A stretch of DNA of 29,886 bases from JACKOD01 sp041591635. Its GTDB lineage: Bacteria > Pseudomonadota > Gammaproteobacteria > Pseudomonadales > Oleiphilaceae. The stretch lies in NCBI GenBank assembly GCA_041591635.1, contig JBFHRO010000011.1, positions 1 through 29,886 on the forward strand, written 5' to 3'. The notes under the pieces were generated by a model. The model saw only the letters and a list, made by a program, of their open reading frames with translations. It did not search any database and was not told where the DNA came from. The translations under genes and the position numbers were made by a program. Of this stretch, positions 9,037 to 16,331 are shown piece after piece; within the stretch, counting starts at the first letter, position 1, and every line of letters starts with the position of its first letter.

Positions 9037-9055
9037 TTGGTTAAACAATAACCAA
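9037..9055 (+). promoter_or_regulatory. Stem-loop just upstream of the reductase ribosome binding site
   Basis: A perfect 7-bp inverted repeat TTGGTTA-N5-TAACCAA lies 10 bases before the AAAGGA Shine-Dalgarno site (9066-9071) of the fatty acyl reductase. It could be an RNA hairpin in the leader or a DNA operator. Confidence 0.4.
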
Positions 9056-9078
9056 AACCTGCCACAAAGGACCCTACC

Positions 9079-10653
9079 ATGGATACTGCACCGGCCAATG
9101 ACCCTGTTAAACCATCACAATGCTTTCGCGGCAAGTACATCCTGTTGACAGGAACCACAGGGTTCGTTGGCAAAGTAGTGCTGGAAAAATTGCTGCGCTT
9201 GCATCCCGACATCGGTGGTATTTATTTGCTTATCCGTAGCAGCAAGGGCTATGCCGATGCTCGCAGCAGGTTCGAGGCTGAGATTTTAAGTTCATCCATA
9301 TTCGAGCCGTTACGCATGAAAGACGGGGCGCAGCTGCAGGCCTTGTGCAAGGGTAAACTGCACTTCATTACCGGTGAAGTAACGCATCCCCGGTTTGGCA
9401 TGGCCGCCGAGGCATTTGACGCACTGGCACAGCGGCTGGATGCGATCATTAACTGCGCTGCCAGCGTCAACTTTCGCGAAGCGCTCGATGTTGCTCTGGA
9501 TATCAACGCGCTTTGTCTGCAAACCCTTGCGCATCTGGCCAAGCGGGGTGGCAACATTCCGGTGCTGCAGGTATCGACCTGTTATGTGGGTGGCTTTAAT
9601 TCGGGCCCGCTTTATGAGGAAAACGTGGTTCCTGCAGGAAAGCCTATTCCCGCTGCGGCGAATCACTATGAGGTGATGCCTTTGATTGCGCGTCTTCAGA
9701 ACCAGATTTCTCTTCTGAAACAGCACTATCAAGGGGAGAGACTCGAGCGCAAGCTCGTTGATCTGGGCATCAGGGAAGCGCAACGCTTTGGCTGGAATGA
9801 CACCTACACCTTTACCAAATGGCTGGGCGAGCAGATTTTACGGGCAATGCTGGCGGGTTCGTCGCTGACCATTGTGCGACCTTCCATCATTGAAAGTACG
9901 CTGACAGATCCGGTGCCGGGCTGGATTGAGGGCGTCAAGGTTGCCGATGCCATCATTCTGGCCTACGCGCGCGAAAAGGTCCGGTTCTTTCCCGGCAAGC
10001 CCGATGCCGTTGTCGATATTATTCCCGCCGATCTGGTTGCCAACAGCATTTTGCTTGGGCTGGCAGAGCAATTTACATTGCAGCAATGTGCGCGTTTACC
10101 TGAACATCGGGTCTATCAATGCTGTTCCGGGTCGAGCAATCCTGTTACCGTGGGTGAGGTAAGTCGTTATGTGCAAGAGGCCGGAGAGCTCAGCTATCAG
10201 AAGTTCGACCGACTGTTTTTACGCAAACCCAGGTACCCATTCGTGACCGTGCCTCGGCCCTTGTTCGATGCAGTGATGAAGGGGATTCGTCTGCCCCTTG
10301 GATGGGTGAGCCGGCTGCAAAGACTGGCGGGGTTGCGCCTGGCCGCCAGATCGCTGGATAACCTTGAAACCACCCTGAACCTGGCAACGGTGTTCTCTTT
10401 TTATATGGCACCCACCTACATTTTTCATAATGCCAGGCTGCTTGCTCTGTGGGCACGGGTCGATCCCGAAGAGGCCAGTCATTACCGGGTCGATGCGAGG
10501 CAGATCCACTGGCGTCAGTATCTGCAGGAAACGCATTTGGCGGGGCTGAATCGTTATGTGCTCAAAGCCAGGAAATCCGCAACGAAGGAACTGCGCAGTG
10601 AGCAGGATACACAAGCCGCGGATCATGCTCAAAGCGAGGAAAAAGTAGCCTGA
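9079..10653 (+). CDS. Fatty acyl-CoA reductase, alcohol-forming (FAR)
   Basis: This 524-residue protein is a FAR: an N-terminal extended short-chain dehydrogenase (NAD-binding 4) domain plus a C-terminal FAR_C ('sterile') domain. The NADPH-binding TGTTGFVG motif is at 24-31 and the catalytic YTFTK at 243-247, with the conserved segments STCYVGGFNSG, TIVRPSIIES, GWIEGVKVADA and VDIIPADLVANS. FARs reduce long-chain acyl-CoA to fatty alcohol in two NADPH-dependent steps. From memory, the conserved blocks closely resemble the roughly 510-residue Marinobacter reductase. The start ATG has AAAGGA 7 bases upstream. Acs follows after 152 bases on the same strand. The product would normally feed a wax ester synthase, which is not in the window. 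Confidence 0.93.
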   Translation: MDTAPANDPVKPSQCFRGKYILLTGTTGFVGKVVLEKLLRLHPDIGGIYLLIRSSKGYADARSRFEAEILSSSIFEPLRMKDGAQLQALCKGKLHFITGEVTHPRFGMAAEAFDALAQRLDAIINCAASVNFREALDVALDINALCLQTLAHLAKRGGNIPVLQVSTCYVGGFNSGPLYEENVVPAGKPIPAAANHYEVMPLIARLQNQISLLKQHYQGERLERKLVDLGIREAQRFGWNDTYTFTKWLGEQILRAMLAGSSLTIVRPSIIESTLTDPVPGWIEGVKVADAIILAYAREKVRFFPGKPDAVVDIIPADLVANSILLGLAEQFTLQQCARLPEHRVYQCCSGSSNPVTVGEVSRYVQEAGELSYQKFDRLFLRKPRYPFVTVPRPLFDAVMKGIRLPLGWVSRLQRLAGLRLAARSLDNLETTLNLATVFSFYMAPTYIFHNARLLALWARVDPEEASHYRVDARQIHWRQYLQETHLAGLNRYVLKARKSATKELRSEQDTQAADHAQSEEKVA

Positions 10654-10738
10654 GTTACCGGGAATGGATAACAAGATGACAAAATCCGGGGCAGAGCCGG
10701 CGTGTGTGGTCTACGTTTTAGGAGTCCCGACAGGGAAG

Positions 10739-10775
10739 GAAGCCGGATACCGAAAACCTGAAACCGGCCGGCTTC
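10739..10775 (+). promoter_or_regulatory. Inverted repeat in the FAR-acs gap
   Basis: An 8-bp inverted repeat (GAAGCCGG and CCGGCTTC) with a 21-base loop lies 30 bases upstream of the acs start. No T-tract follows, so it is unlikely to be an intrinsic terminator. It may be a leader structure or an operator. Confidence 0.3.
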
Positions 10776-10805
10776 GATCAGTCATGGAACACAAGAGGCA
10801 TACTA

Positions 10806-12752
10806 ATGAGCGAAGCAAAAATTTATCCGGTAAAAGCACAGGCGCGGGCCAGAGCACTGGTCGATACCGCAGGTTATGAATCCATGTATCAGACATCGGT
10901 GGATGATCCCGTGTCTTTTTGGGGTGAGCAAGGCAAGATCATCGACTGGATAAAGCCTTATACCCGCGTGAAGAACACCTCTTACGATGCGGCAAACCTG
11001 TACATTAAATGGTATGAAGACGGCACGCTCAATGCCAGCGTCAACTGTCTTGACCGTCATTTGGCGCAGCGCGGTGACCAGACGGCGATCATCTTTGAAG
11101 GTGATGATCCGACGCAGGCGCGTCACGTCAGCTATCGGGAGTTGTATGAGCAGACCTGCCGGTTCGCCAATGCCTTGCGCCAGCTGGGGGTAAAAAAGGG
11201 CGATGTGGTCACCATTTACATGCCGATGATCGTTGAAACGGCGGTGGCCATGCTGGCCTGCGCCCGTATTGGCGCCATCCATTCGGTGGTGTTTGGCGGG
11301 TTTTCGCCAGAAGCCCTGGCGGCGCGGATTATTGACGGCAACTCGAAGTGGGTGATTACGGCGGATCAGGGCGTGCGCGGCGGACGCCGGATTCCACTCA
11401 AGCGCAATGTGGATCAGGCGCTGCAAAATCCTGGCGTAAAAACGGTGGAAAAGGTGGTGGTCGTCAAGCATACCGGTGGCGAAACCGATTGGGATCCAGG
11501 CCGGGACTGCTGGTATCAGGATATTGTCGCGAACCAGAAGCCTGAGTGCCCGCCCGAGGAAATGAGCGCCGAAGATCCGCTCTTTATGCTTTATACCTCC
11601 GGTTCGACCGGCAAACCCAAGGGGGTGTTGCACACTACCGGCGGTTACATGGTTTACGCAGCCATCACCCACAGGTACGTATTTGACTATCAGGATGGCG
11701 ACATCTACTGGTGTACCGCCGACTTTGGCTGGATTACCGGTCACACCTATATTTTGTATGGCCCTTTGGCCAATGGTGCCATCACTTTGTTGTTTGAAGG
11801 GGTGCCCAATTATCCCGACAGTTCCCGTATTGGCAAGGTCGTCGACAAGCATGGCGTGAACGTGCTTTACACAGCCCCCACAGCCATCCGTGCCCTCATG
11901 GCTGAGGGGGATCATTTTATGAAGCAGAGTGCCCGTGCCAGCCTAAGATTGCTGGGCAGTGTGGGCGAGCCTATCAATCCCGAAGCCTGGGAGTGGTATT
12001 ACCGCACGGTGGGGGATGAGCGTTGCCCGGTAGTCGATACCTGGTGGCAAACCGAAACCGGTGGCATCCTGATCTCTCCTCTGCCCGGGGCTACTGATCT
12101 AAAGCCCGGTTCTGCAACCCGGCCGTTTTTTGGTATCCGGCCGGCGCTGATGGATGCCGAGGGTAAAATGCTTGACGGTGTGGCAGAAGGCAATCTGGTG
12201 ATTCTTGACAGTTGGCCAGGGCAGATGCGAACTGTGTTTGGTGATCACGAACGCTTTGTTCAAACCTATTTCAGTACCTATCCCGGGATGTACTTCACCG
12301 GTGACGGAGCCCGACGCGATGCTGACGGTTATTACTGGATTACCGGCCGGGTCGATGATGTGCTGAACGTCTCGGGCCATCGAATGGGAACCGCCGAGAT
12401 TGAAAGCGCTCTCGTGGCCCACCCCAGCGTGGCCGAGGCCGCGGTGGTGGGCTATCCGCACGCTATCAAGGGGCAGGCAATCTATGCTTATGTCACCCTG
12501 ACCCACGGCGCTCACCCCAGTGATGATCTCAAAACCGAACTGATCGCCTGGGTGCGCAAGGAAATTGGCGCCATTGCTTCGCCGGATGTCATTCAGTGGG
12601 CGCCCGGCTTGCCCAAAACACGCTCCGGCAAAATCATGCGCCGGATTCTGCGCAAGATTTCAACCAATGAGTGTGATGCGTTGGGAGACATTTCCACGCT
12701 GGCCGATCCATCGGTGGTGGAAGATCTGATTCGCAACCGGGTCAGGCCTTAA
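10806..12752 (+). CDS. acs: Acetyl-CoA synthetase
   Basis: This 648-residue AMP-forming synthetase activates acetate to acetyl-CoA through acetyl-AMP. The ATP-binding YTSGSTGKPKG motif begins at residue 263. The WWQTETGG segment places Trp at 414, the residue that limits the acyl pocket to acetate in characterised Acs enzymes. The C-terminal RSGKIMRR motif places Lys at 609, the numbering known for the regulatory acetylation site of enteric Acs. Length and motif spacing are those of canonical Acs, so propionate or longer substrates are less likely. An AGAGG Shine-Dalgarno sits 7 bases before the ATG. It follows the FAR on the same strand and ends at a strong terminator. Confidence 0.96.
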   Translation: MSEAKIYPVKAQARARALVDTAGYESMYQTSVDDPVSFWGEQGKIIDWIKPYTRVKNTSYDAANLYIKWYEDGTLNASVNCLDRHLAQRGDQTAIIFEGDDPTQARHVSYRELYEQTCRFANALRQLGVKKGDVVTIYMPMIVETAVAMLACARIGAIHSVVFGGFSPEALAARIIDGNSKWVITADQGVRGGRRIPLKRNVDQALQNPGVKTVEKVVVVKHTGGETDWDPGRDCWYQDIVANQKPECPPEEMSAEDPLFMLYTSGSTGKPKGVLHTTGGYMVYAAITHRYVFDYQDGDIYWCTADFGWITGHTYILYGPLANGAITLLFEGVPNYPDSSRIGKVVDKHGVNVLYTAPTAIRALMAEGDHFMKQSARASLRLLGSVGEPINPEAWEWYYRTVGDERCPVVDTWWQTETGGILISPLPGATDLKPGSATRPFFGIRPALMDAEGKMLDGVAEGNLVILDSWPGQMRTVFGDHERFVQTYFSTYPGMYFTGDGARRDADGYYWITGRVDDVLNVSGHRMGTAEIESALVAHPSVAEAAVVGYPHAIKGQAIYAYVTLTHGAHPSDDLKTELIAWVRKEIGAIASPDVIQWAPGLPKTRSGKIMRRILRKISTNECDALGDISTLADPSVVEDLIRNRVRP

Positions 12753-12758
12753 CCGGCC

Positions 12759-12800
12759 CCTACCGTTGTTGAAACGACAGACTGTTGCACCGACGGTAGG
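12759..12800. repeat. Inverted repeat after acs
   Basis: An 8-bp inverted repeat (CCTACCGT and ACGGTAGG) with a 26-base loop lies in the short gap between the convergent acs and diguanylate cyclase genes. No T-tract adjoins it. It may aid termination in the minus direction. Confidence 0.35.
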
Positions 12801-12804
12801 TTGT

Positions 12805-13683
12805 TCAATGATGACTGACAGCCTGCACGCCCGTGTGCGGGCTTGCAGGCTGAGGTTTTTTGGCATCACTGTTTCCCCTGTTGGTCGGCGTATCCAGTGC
12901 ACTGACCGGGGGGGCGCAGCCAACGCGATTGCGGCCGCTGCGCTTGGCTTCGTAGAGAGCAATATCGGCCGCCTCAAACAGCGCGCTGACCGAATCTTCA
13001 TGCTCCGGCATAATGTGCGCCACACCAAAGCTCGCTGTCATGTGAATGCAGGCATCGCCCAGGTTGAGCTTTATCGATGCGACGTGCTTACGCAGTTCAT
13101 TGGCTAACGTCATGGCATGTTCGAGCGAGGTACCCGGCAGTAACACGGCGAATTCTTCACCACCGATGCGCGCGAGCGTATCCATGGATCGGTTGAACTT
13201 TTGCATCAGGGTACGGGCCATTTCCCGCAAGCATTCATCCCCGATCAAATGGCCATGACGGTCGTTGATTTGTTTGAAATGGTCAATGTCTAGCAGAATC
13301 AGGGCAATCTCTGTGTGTTCGCGCTGGGCGCGGCGGAACTCGTCCAATTGCCGCTCTTCAAAAAAACGGCGATTGCGCAGCCCGGTGAGTGCATCCAGGG
13401 TGGTCAGTTCTGCCAGCTTGAGCGCTTGTTCTTCAAGCTTGAAATTGCTCAGCAGCGCGTTGAAATACTCCTTGCGCTGAATGTTAGAGATGTAATACAT
13501 CGCGAGTATGTAAACGCCACAGAGCAGGGCAATCGAGCTCGAGAATTTGAAATTCACCAGAATCAGTGCGGTGGTTCCGGGAATCAGGGTGCATGCCAGG
13601 AAAATTGCCACCAACTTGCGTGAGGGGGCGAGCGAGGCGGTGCCACCGGCACAGATGCCGGCGGTAGAGACCATGATGGGCAA
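12805..13683 (-). CDS. GGDEF-domain diguanylate cyclase, C-terminal fragment
   Basis: If translated alone from TTG 13683 or ATG 13674, this gives up to 292 residues with two transmembrane helices near 25-45 and 50-67 and a GGDEF domain. DALTGLRNRRFFEE starts the domain, IGGEEF is the active-site loop, and RSMD five residues before it is the product-inhibition site. It would synthesise c-di-GMP from two GTP. No Shine-Dalgarno site is seen at either start, so independent expression is uncertain. The last 40 residues are unconserved and overlap the acs terminator hairpin. Confidence 0.6.
   Translation of the reverse strand: MPIMVSTAGICAGGTASLAPSRKLVAIFLACTLIPGTTALILVNFKFSSSIALLCGVYILAMYYISNIQRKEYFNALLSNFKLEEQALKLAELTTLDALTGLRNRRFFEERQLDEFRRAQREHTEIALILLDIDHFKQINDRHGHLIGDECLREMARTLMQKFNRSMDTLARIGGEEFAVLLPGTSLEHAMTLANELRKHVASIKLNLGDACIHMTASFGVAHIMPEHEDSVSALFEAADIALYEAKRSGRNRVGCAPPVSALDTPTNRGNSDAKKPQPASPHTGVQAVSHH
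12820..12861 (+). terminator. Strong intrinsic terminator of acs, inside the convergent gene
   Basis: A 14-position stem with 13 pairs (left arm 12820-12833, right arm 12838-12851) closes a TGTG loop. GAGG and then six T's (12856-12861) follow on the plus strand. It lies about 70 bases after the acs stop and within the last codons of the convergent diguanylate cyclase reading frame, whose C-terminal tail is unconserved. Confidence 0.75.
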
Positions 13684-13689
13684 GAGCGC

Positions 13690-14067
13690 CTATTGAAACC
13701 TGTTGAGCGAAAAAAGGTAAGCGACACTGAGGCCCCAGGCAAGGCTCGACACTATGACACTTAGGGTGATGAGCAATTCGCCTCGCTCAGGTGGAATCCG
13801 GTGCAGGTGTTTTTGCAGATACATCAGCAATAACAGCCTGAACAAGGCGGCCCCCATGACGACACAGGTGAGGTCGAGGATGATTTGCAGGCGATGTTCG
13901 GCGCCGAAATAAGTCATCGAAGGCAGCACAATCGCCAGCCAGACGACCATGTACAGAAAGGCGCCGGGAATGGAGCGGTCGGTCAAATCCACCATCAGTT
14001 GCTGTGCGACTTTTTGTGGCAGCGATCGGGTTGGTGAGTGAGATTTAACATCGCCGTTAGTTGTCAT
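13690..14067 (-). CDS. N-terminal membrane fragment of the interrupted diguanylate cyclase
   Basis: The 125 residues have a hydrophilic N-terminus followed by three hydrophobic segments (about 36-55, 62-82 and 97-120). They end at the TAG that interrupts the diguanylate cyclase. The frame continues unbroken after that stop, so this is best read as the first half of the same gene rather than an independent membrane protein. Confidence 0.45.
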   Translation of the reverse strand: MTTNGDVKSHSPTRSLPQKVAQQLMVDLTDRSIPGAFLYMVVWLAIVLPSMTYFGAEHRLQIILDLTCVVMGAALFRLLLLMYLQKHLHRIPPERGELLITLSVIVSSLAWGLSVAYLFSLNRFQ

Positions 14068-14424
14068 AGAGGTGCATCTGAATCAGGTGTAATGGTTGCG
14101 TTGGCACGGCACGGGCATGAACCAATGTCACGGCACAAGTAGCGCAATACTAGCATTGCATCTCAGGGCAGTAGTGAACACATTCGACATTATCTCCCCT
14201 GTTTACAAAATTTCAAAAATTACCGCGAGTTGTTTTGTGCAAATGTTTGTGGTCTTTTCGGCTATTGTGTAATGTTCTTGAGGGTCTTCGTGAGTCGACT
14301 CACAGATTTGACTGGCTGATAACAATACAATCAGGGTGGGCTTGATCTGCGCTTAAAAACGCGGTGGGAGTTCCTAAAACAATAATGAGACTACTATGAT
14401 TCGTTGTAAAAGGGATGAATACAT
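14068..14424. other. Divergent intergenic region with a perfect palindrome
   Basis: This 357-bp gap separates the broken diguanylate cyclase from a secreted-protein gene. It has no coding frame of interest. The one clear structure is the 14-bp palindrome at 14290-14303, 4 bases before a TTGACT that could be a -35 box (14308-14313). I found no matching -10 at normal spacing. Confidence 0.5.
14290..14303. promoter_or_regulatory. Perfect 14-bp palindrome, candidate operator
   Basis: GTGAGTCGACTCAC is self-complementary with no spacer. It lies 121 bases upstream of the secreted-protein start and just before a TTGACT. No known regulator consensus is recognised. Confidence 0.4.
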
Positions 14425-15243
14425 ATGAACGGCCTGAAAAAATCCATGCTTGCAGGGGCAATGGTGGCTCTGCCCATCGTTGCTCACGCAGTAAAACCTC
14501 TGGACGACTCAACTCTGGGCGCCGTAAACGGCCAGGGCGGGGTTACTATCGAACTTCAAACCAAAGTCACCATTGGGCAGTTTACCCATGTTGACGAAGG
14601 TTCGTTTCACATTAATGACATCACCATTGGCGGTATTGGCTCTACCACCTCCAACTACTTTGGTATCGACTGGGGTTCGGGCGTAAGTTCGGGCGAGTTG
14701 CTGGATGATCTTCTGATCACGATCGATGTCGCTTCAGACGGAGATGCCGTGATTGATTTGACTCCGCTGGGTGCAGGGCAGGCCGTGGATTTTAAAATCA
14801 CGACCGGCGCCTGGGAACTCGAAAGCGCTGACAAGAGCGAGAAAATGACGCTGGTGTCTGCCTTTAACCTCGAAGGCCTGCTGTTCAGCGCCAATATCAA
14901 TATTGACACAGCTTCTGACACCATGCGGCTTGTGGCGGATTTTGCGGTGTCTGATATGGATATCGAGGCAGATTTTCTGGCATTTGGCCTGAAAAACATG
15001 CAAATCACGGGTCAAAACTATAATGCTTTTGCGCCACGGGTGCAGGACGTGCCCACCACGCTGGATGCGATCATTGGTAAAAGCGTCAACCGTCAGGGTG
15101 TGGACGCCTTATCGATGAGCATTGCAAAGTGGGATTTCGATATGACCATTGGTGCGGTTGAGATTGGCGGCGTTTCAGTAGGCCAGATGGCTTTTGACAA
15201 TGTGCGGGTTGCCAACACCTCCGTTGTCATTTACGGTCACTAA
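14425..15243 (+). CDS. Secreted beta-rich protein of unknown function
   Basis: This 272-residue protein has a clear Sec signal peptide (MNGLKKSMLAGAMVALPIVAHA, with predicted cleavage after residue 22). Its mature N-terminus is PLDDSTLGAVNGQGGVTIEL. This 'LDD..L..V.GQ.GVTI.L' start recalls the DUF6160/FilA-like family of secreted or pilus-associated proteins in marine gammaproteobacteria, though that assignment is from memory and tentative. The rest alternates short hydrophobic and polar stretches typical of beta structure, with many Asp, Gly and Thr, no cysteine and no transmembrane helix. A weak AGGG site lies about 10 bases before the ATG. It is a single-gene unit, with a palindrome upstream and a strong terminator downstream. 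Confidence 0.75.
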   Translation: MNGLKKSMLAGAMVALPIVAHAVKPLDDSTLGAVNGQGGVTIELQTKVTIGQFTHVDEGSFHINDITIGGIGSTTSNYFGIDWGSGVSSGELLDDLLITIDVASDGDAVIDLTPLGAGQAVDFKITTGAWELESADKSEKMTLVSAFNLEGLLFSANINIDTASDTMRLVADFAVSDMDIEADFLAFGLKNMQITGQNYNAFAPRVQDVPTTLDAIIGKSVNRQGVDALSMSIAKWDFDMTIGAVEIGGVSVGQMAFDNVRVANTSVVIYGH

Positions 15244-15276
15244 GCCCGTTTGAATCCTGATATGTAAGGCACAATT

Positions 15277-15312
15277 AAAAGCTGCAAGCCTCAATGGCGG
15301 CAGCTTTTTTTA
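15277..15312 (+). terminator. Intrinsic terminator of the secreted-protein gene
   Basis: A 9-bp stem (AAAAGCTGC with GCAGCTTTT), with an inner GCC/GGC pairing, runs straight into a tract of seven T's. It lies 33 bases after the stop codon. This is a classical Rho-independent terminator. Confidence 0.85.
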
Positions 15313-15326
15313 TGAGCCTTAATCAC

Positions 15327-15353
15327 TTGGCCTGGGGCAAAGTTTGCTATAGT
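15327..15353 (+). promoter_or_regulatory. Candidate extended -10 promoter of the coiled-coil gene
   Basis: TATAGT (15348-15353) is preceded by TG at 15345-15346, an extended -10 element. A TTGGCC -35-like box at 15327-15332 has a short 15-base spacer. The -10 lies in the loop of a 6-bp inverted repeat, TGGGGC (15333-15338) and GCCCCA (15357-15362). Confidence 0.45.
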
Positions 15354-15395
15354 TAAGCCCCAAGACCGATAAGATGTGTCTAGCGAGTTCTGCAA

Positions 15396-16307
15396 ATGTC
15401 TGATTCAAAAAGTAAAACTGGTTATGGCGCAGGGGGCGCCGCGGCGACTGACGCACCCGGTCAGGACGCCGTTGCTGCTGAATCGGTGCCTGCCAGTGCA
15501 GTGCAGTTGCAATATGCCGACAAATACATGTCTGACCTGGCAACACGTAACCGGTATTTGAATTACAGCAAGATAGCCTGGATGGTTGCAGCCATTATTG
15601 CCGGATTACTAAGCGCCAAGAGCTACATAGACTTGCAAGCCGCGCAATTTGGCCAACAGCAGCAAGAAATGGAGCTGCAGTTGGCTCGAACAACGGTCAC
15701 CGAGTGGAAAAATCGTGCCGAACATGCCGAGACTCAACTGCAGATTCTGCAAGAAGGGTTCAGCAAGCTTACCGACAGTTCCATTGAAGCAGGTGACGGC
15801 AACCTGATGAAGTCCTTGGGGGATAAGCTCAACGAGTACGAGTCACGGATTACCCAACTGCAGTCGGAGCGGGATCATTTGTTGCAGGAATACAAAAAGG
15901 TCAAGGATACACTGCAGGAAATCGAATCCCAGTTTGCCAACATTCATGATTCCAGTGAGTCTGCCTTGCAGACTGCGGAAGCAAAGCAAAAGCTCATTGA
16001 TGATTTGAACACCAAACTTGCGTTCAGCAACGACCAGGTGGCCGGAATGCGCAAGCAGCTCGAAGATAGCCGCGCCGGTTTCGAAGCGCTGGCCCGGCGT
16101 TACCAGGATACCAAGCGGGAGCAGCAATCCCTGGTGGCACAGCTCGATATTGCCAAAACCGACCTCGAAGATCAGAAGGCTATTGTCAAGCAAAAGGAAG
16201 AGCATGCCCAGCTGTTGACGAATCAGATGAGCAAGCTTAAACAGGAATACGCGGCGTTGCAGGACAGCCTGCGCCTCATGGTGCAGCCGATCGCGCCCGG
16301 TAAGTGA
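15396..16307 (+). CDS. Single-pass membrane protein with long coiled coil, function unknown
   Basis: This 303-residue protein is not assigned to a named family. It has a Gly/Ala-rich N-terminus (1-35), then one transmembrane helix near 58-76 preceded by basic and polar residues, so the short N-terminus is probably cytoplasmic. From about 85 to 290 it is almost entirely charged, Gln-rich heptad sequence predicted to form a long coiled coil. The layout resembles periplasmic spacers or scaffolds, but no enzymatic motif, LysM, SPOR or OmpA-like domain is visible. It has its own promoter candidate and converges on the acyl-CoA dehydrogenase genes, so context gives no function. Confidence 0.75.
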   Translation: MSDSKSKTGYGAGGAAATDAPGQDAVAAESVPASAVQLQYADKYMSDLATRNRYLNYSKIAWMVAAIIAGLLSAKSYIDLQAAQFGQQQQEMELQLARTTVTEWKNRAEHAETQLQILQEGFSKLTDSSIEAGDGNLMKSLGDKLNEYESRITQLQSERDHLLQEYKKVKDTLQEIESQFANIHDSSESALQTAEAKQKLIDDLNTKLAFSNDQVAGMRKQLEDSRAGFEALARRYQDTKREQQSLVAQLDIAKTDLEDQKAIVKQKEEHAQLLTNQMSKLKQEYAALQDSLRLMVQPIAPGK

Positions 16308-16331
16308 TAGGTCTCATCTGGTCGGGGTGAT

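Larger units (their letters stand above)
8310..9078. other. 769-bp gene-free divergent regulatory region
   Basis: This stretch separates the divergent GGDEF-EAL and fatty acyl reductase genes and has no credible coding frame. It contains an inverted repeat CGTCAA-N7-TTGACG at 8411-8429, about 100 bases upstream of the GGDEF-EAL start. An AT-rich section lies around 8640-8730. Four further dyads lie between 8894 and 9055 next to the reductase gene. No recognisable sRNA or riboswitch was identified. Confidence 0.6.
12805..14067 (-). pseudogene. Membrane diguanylate cyclase interrupted by an in-frame TAG
   Basis: One reading frame of 420 sense or stop positions runs across this interval and is broken only by TAG at 13690-13692, in the context ...NRFQ-stop-ALLPIM.... 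The 125 residues before it carry three hydrophobic helices. The part after it carries two more and then a complete GGDEF domain, so neither piece alone has the usual multi-helix sensor plus cyclase layout. GGEEF, the RSMD inhibitory site and LDIDHFKQIND are intact. A CAG or TGG to TAG change would explain it. Readthrough, recoding or a sequencing error cannot be excluded. No convincing Shine-Dalgarno precedes the ATG at 14067. Confidence 0.75.

Noticed and set aside
10664..10879. 71-residue frame between FAR and acs
   Set aside because: It overlaps the acs start and has no Shine-Dalgarno site. It reads through the inverted repeat and looks non-coding.
10803..11915. 370-residue open frame opposite acs
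   Set aside because: It is antisense to the Acs ATP-binding region and has no motif or start signal.
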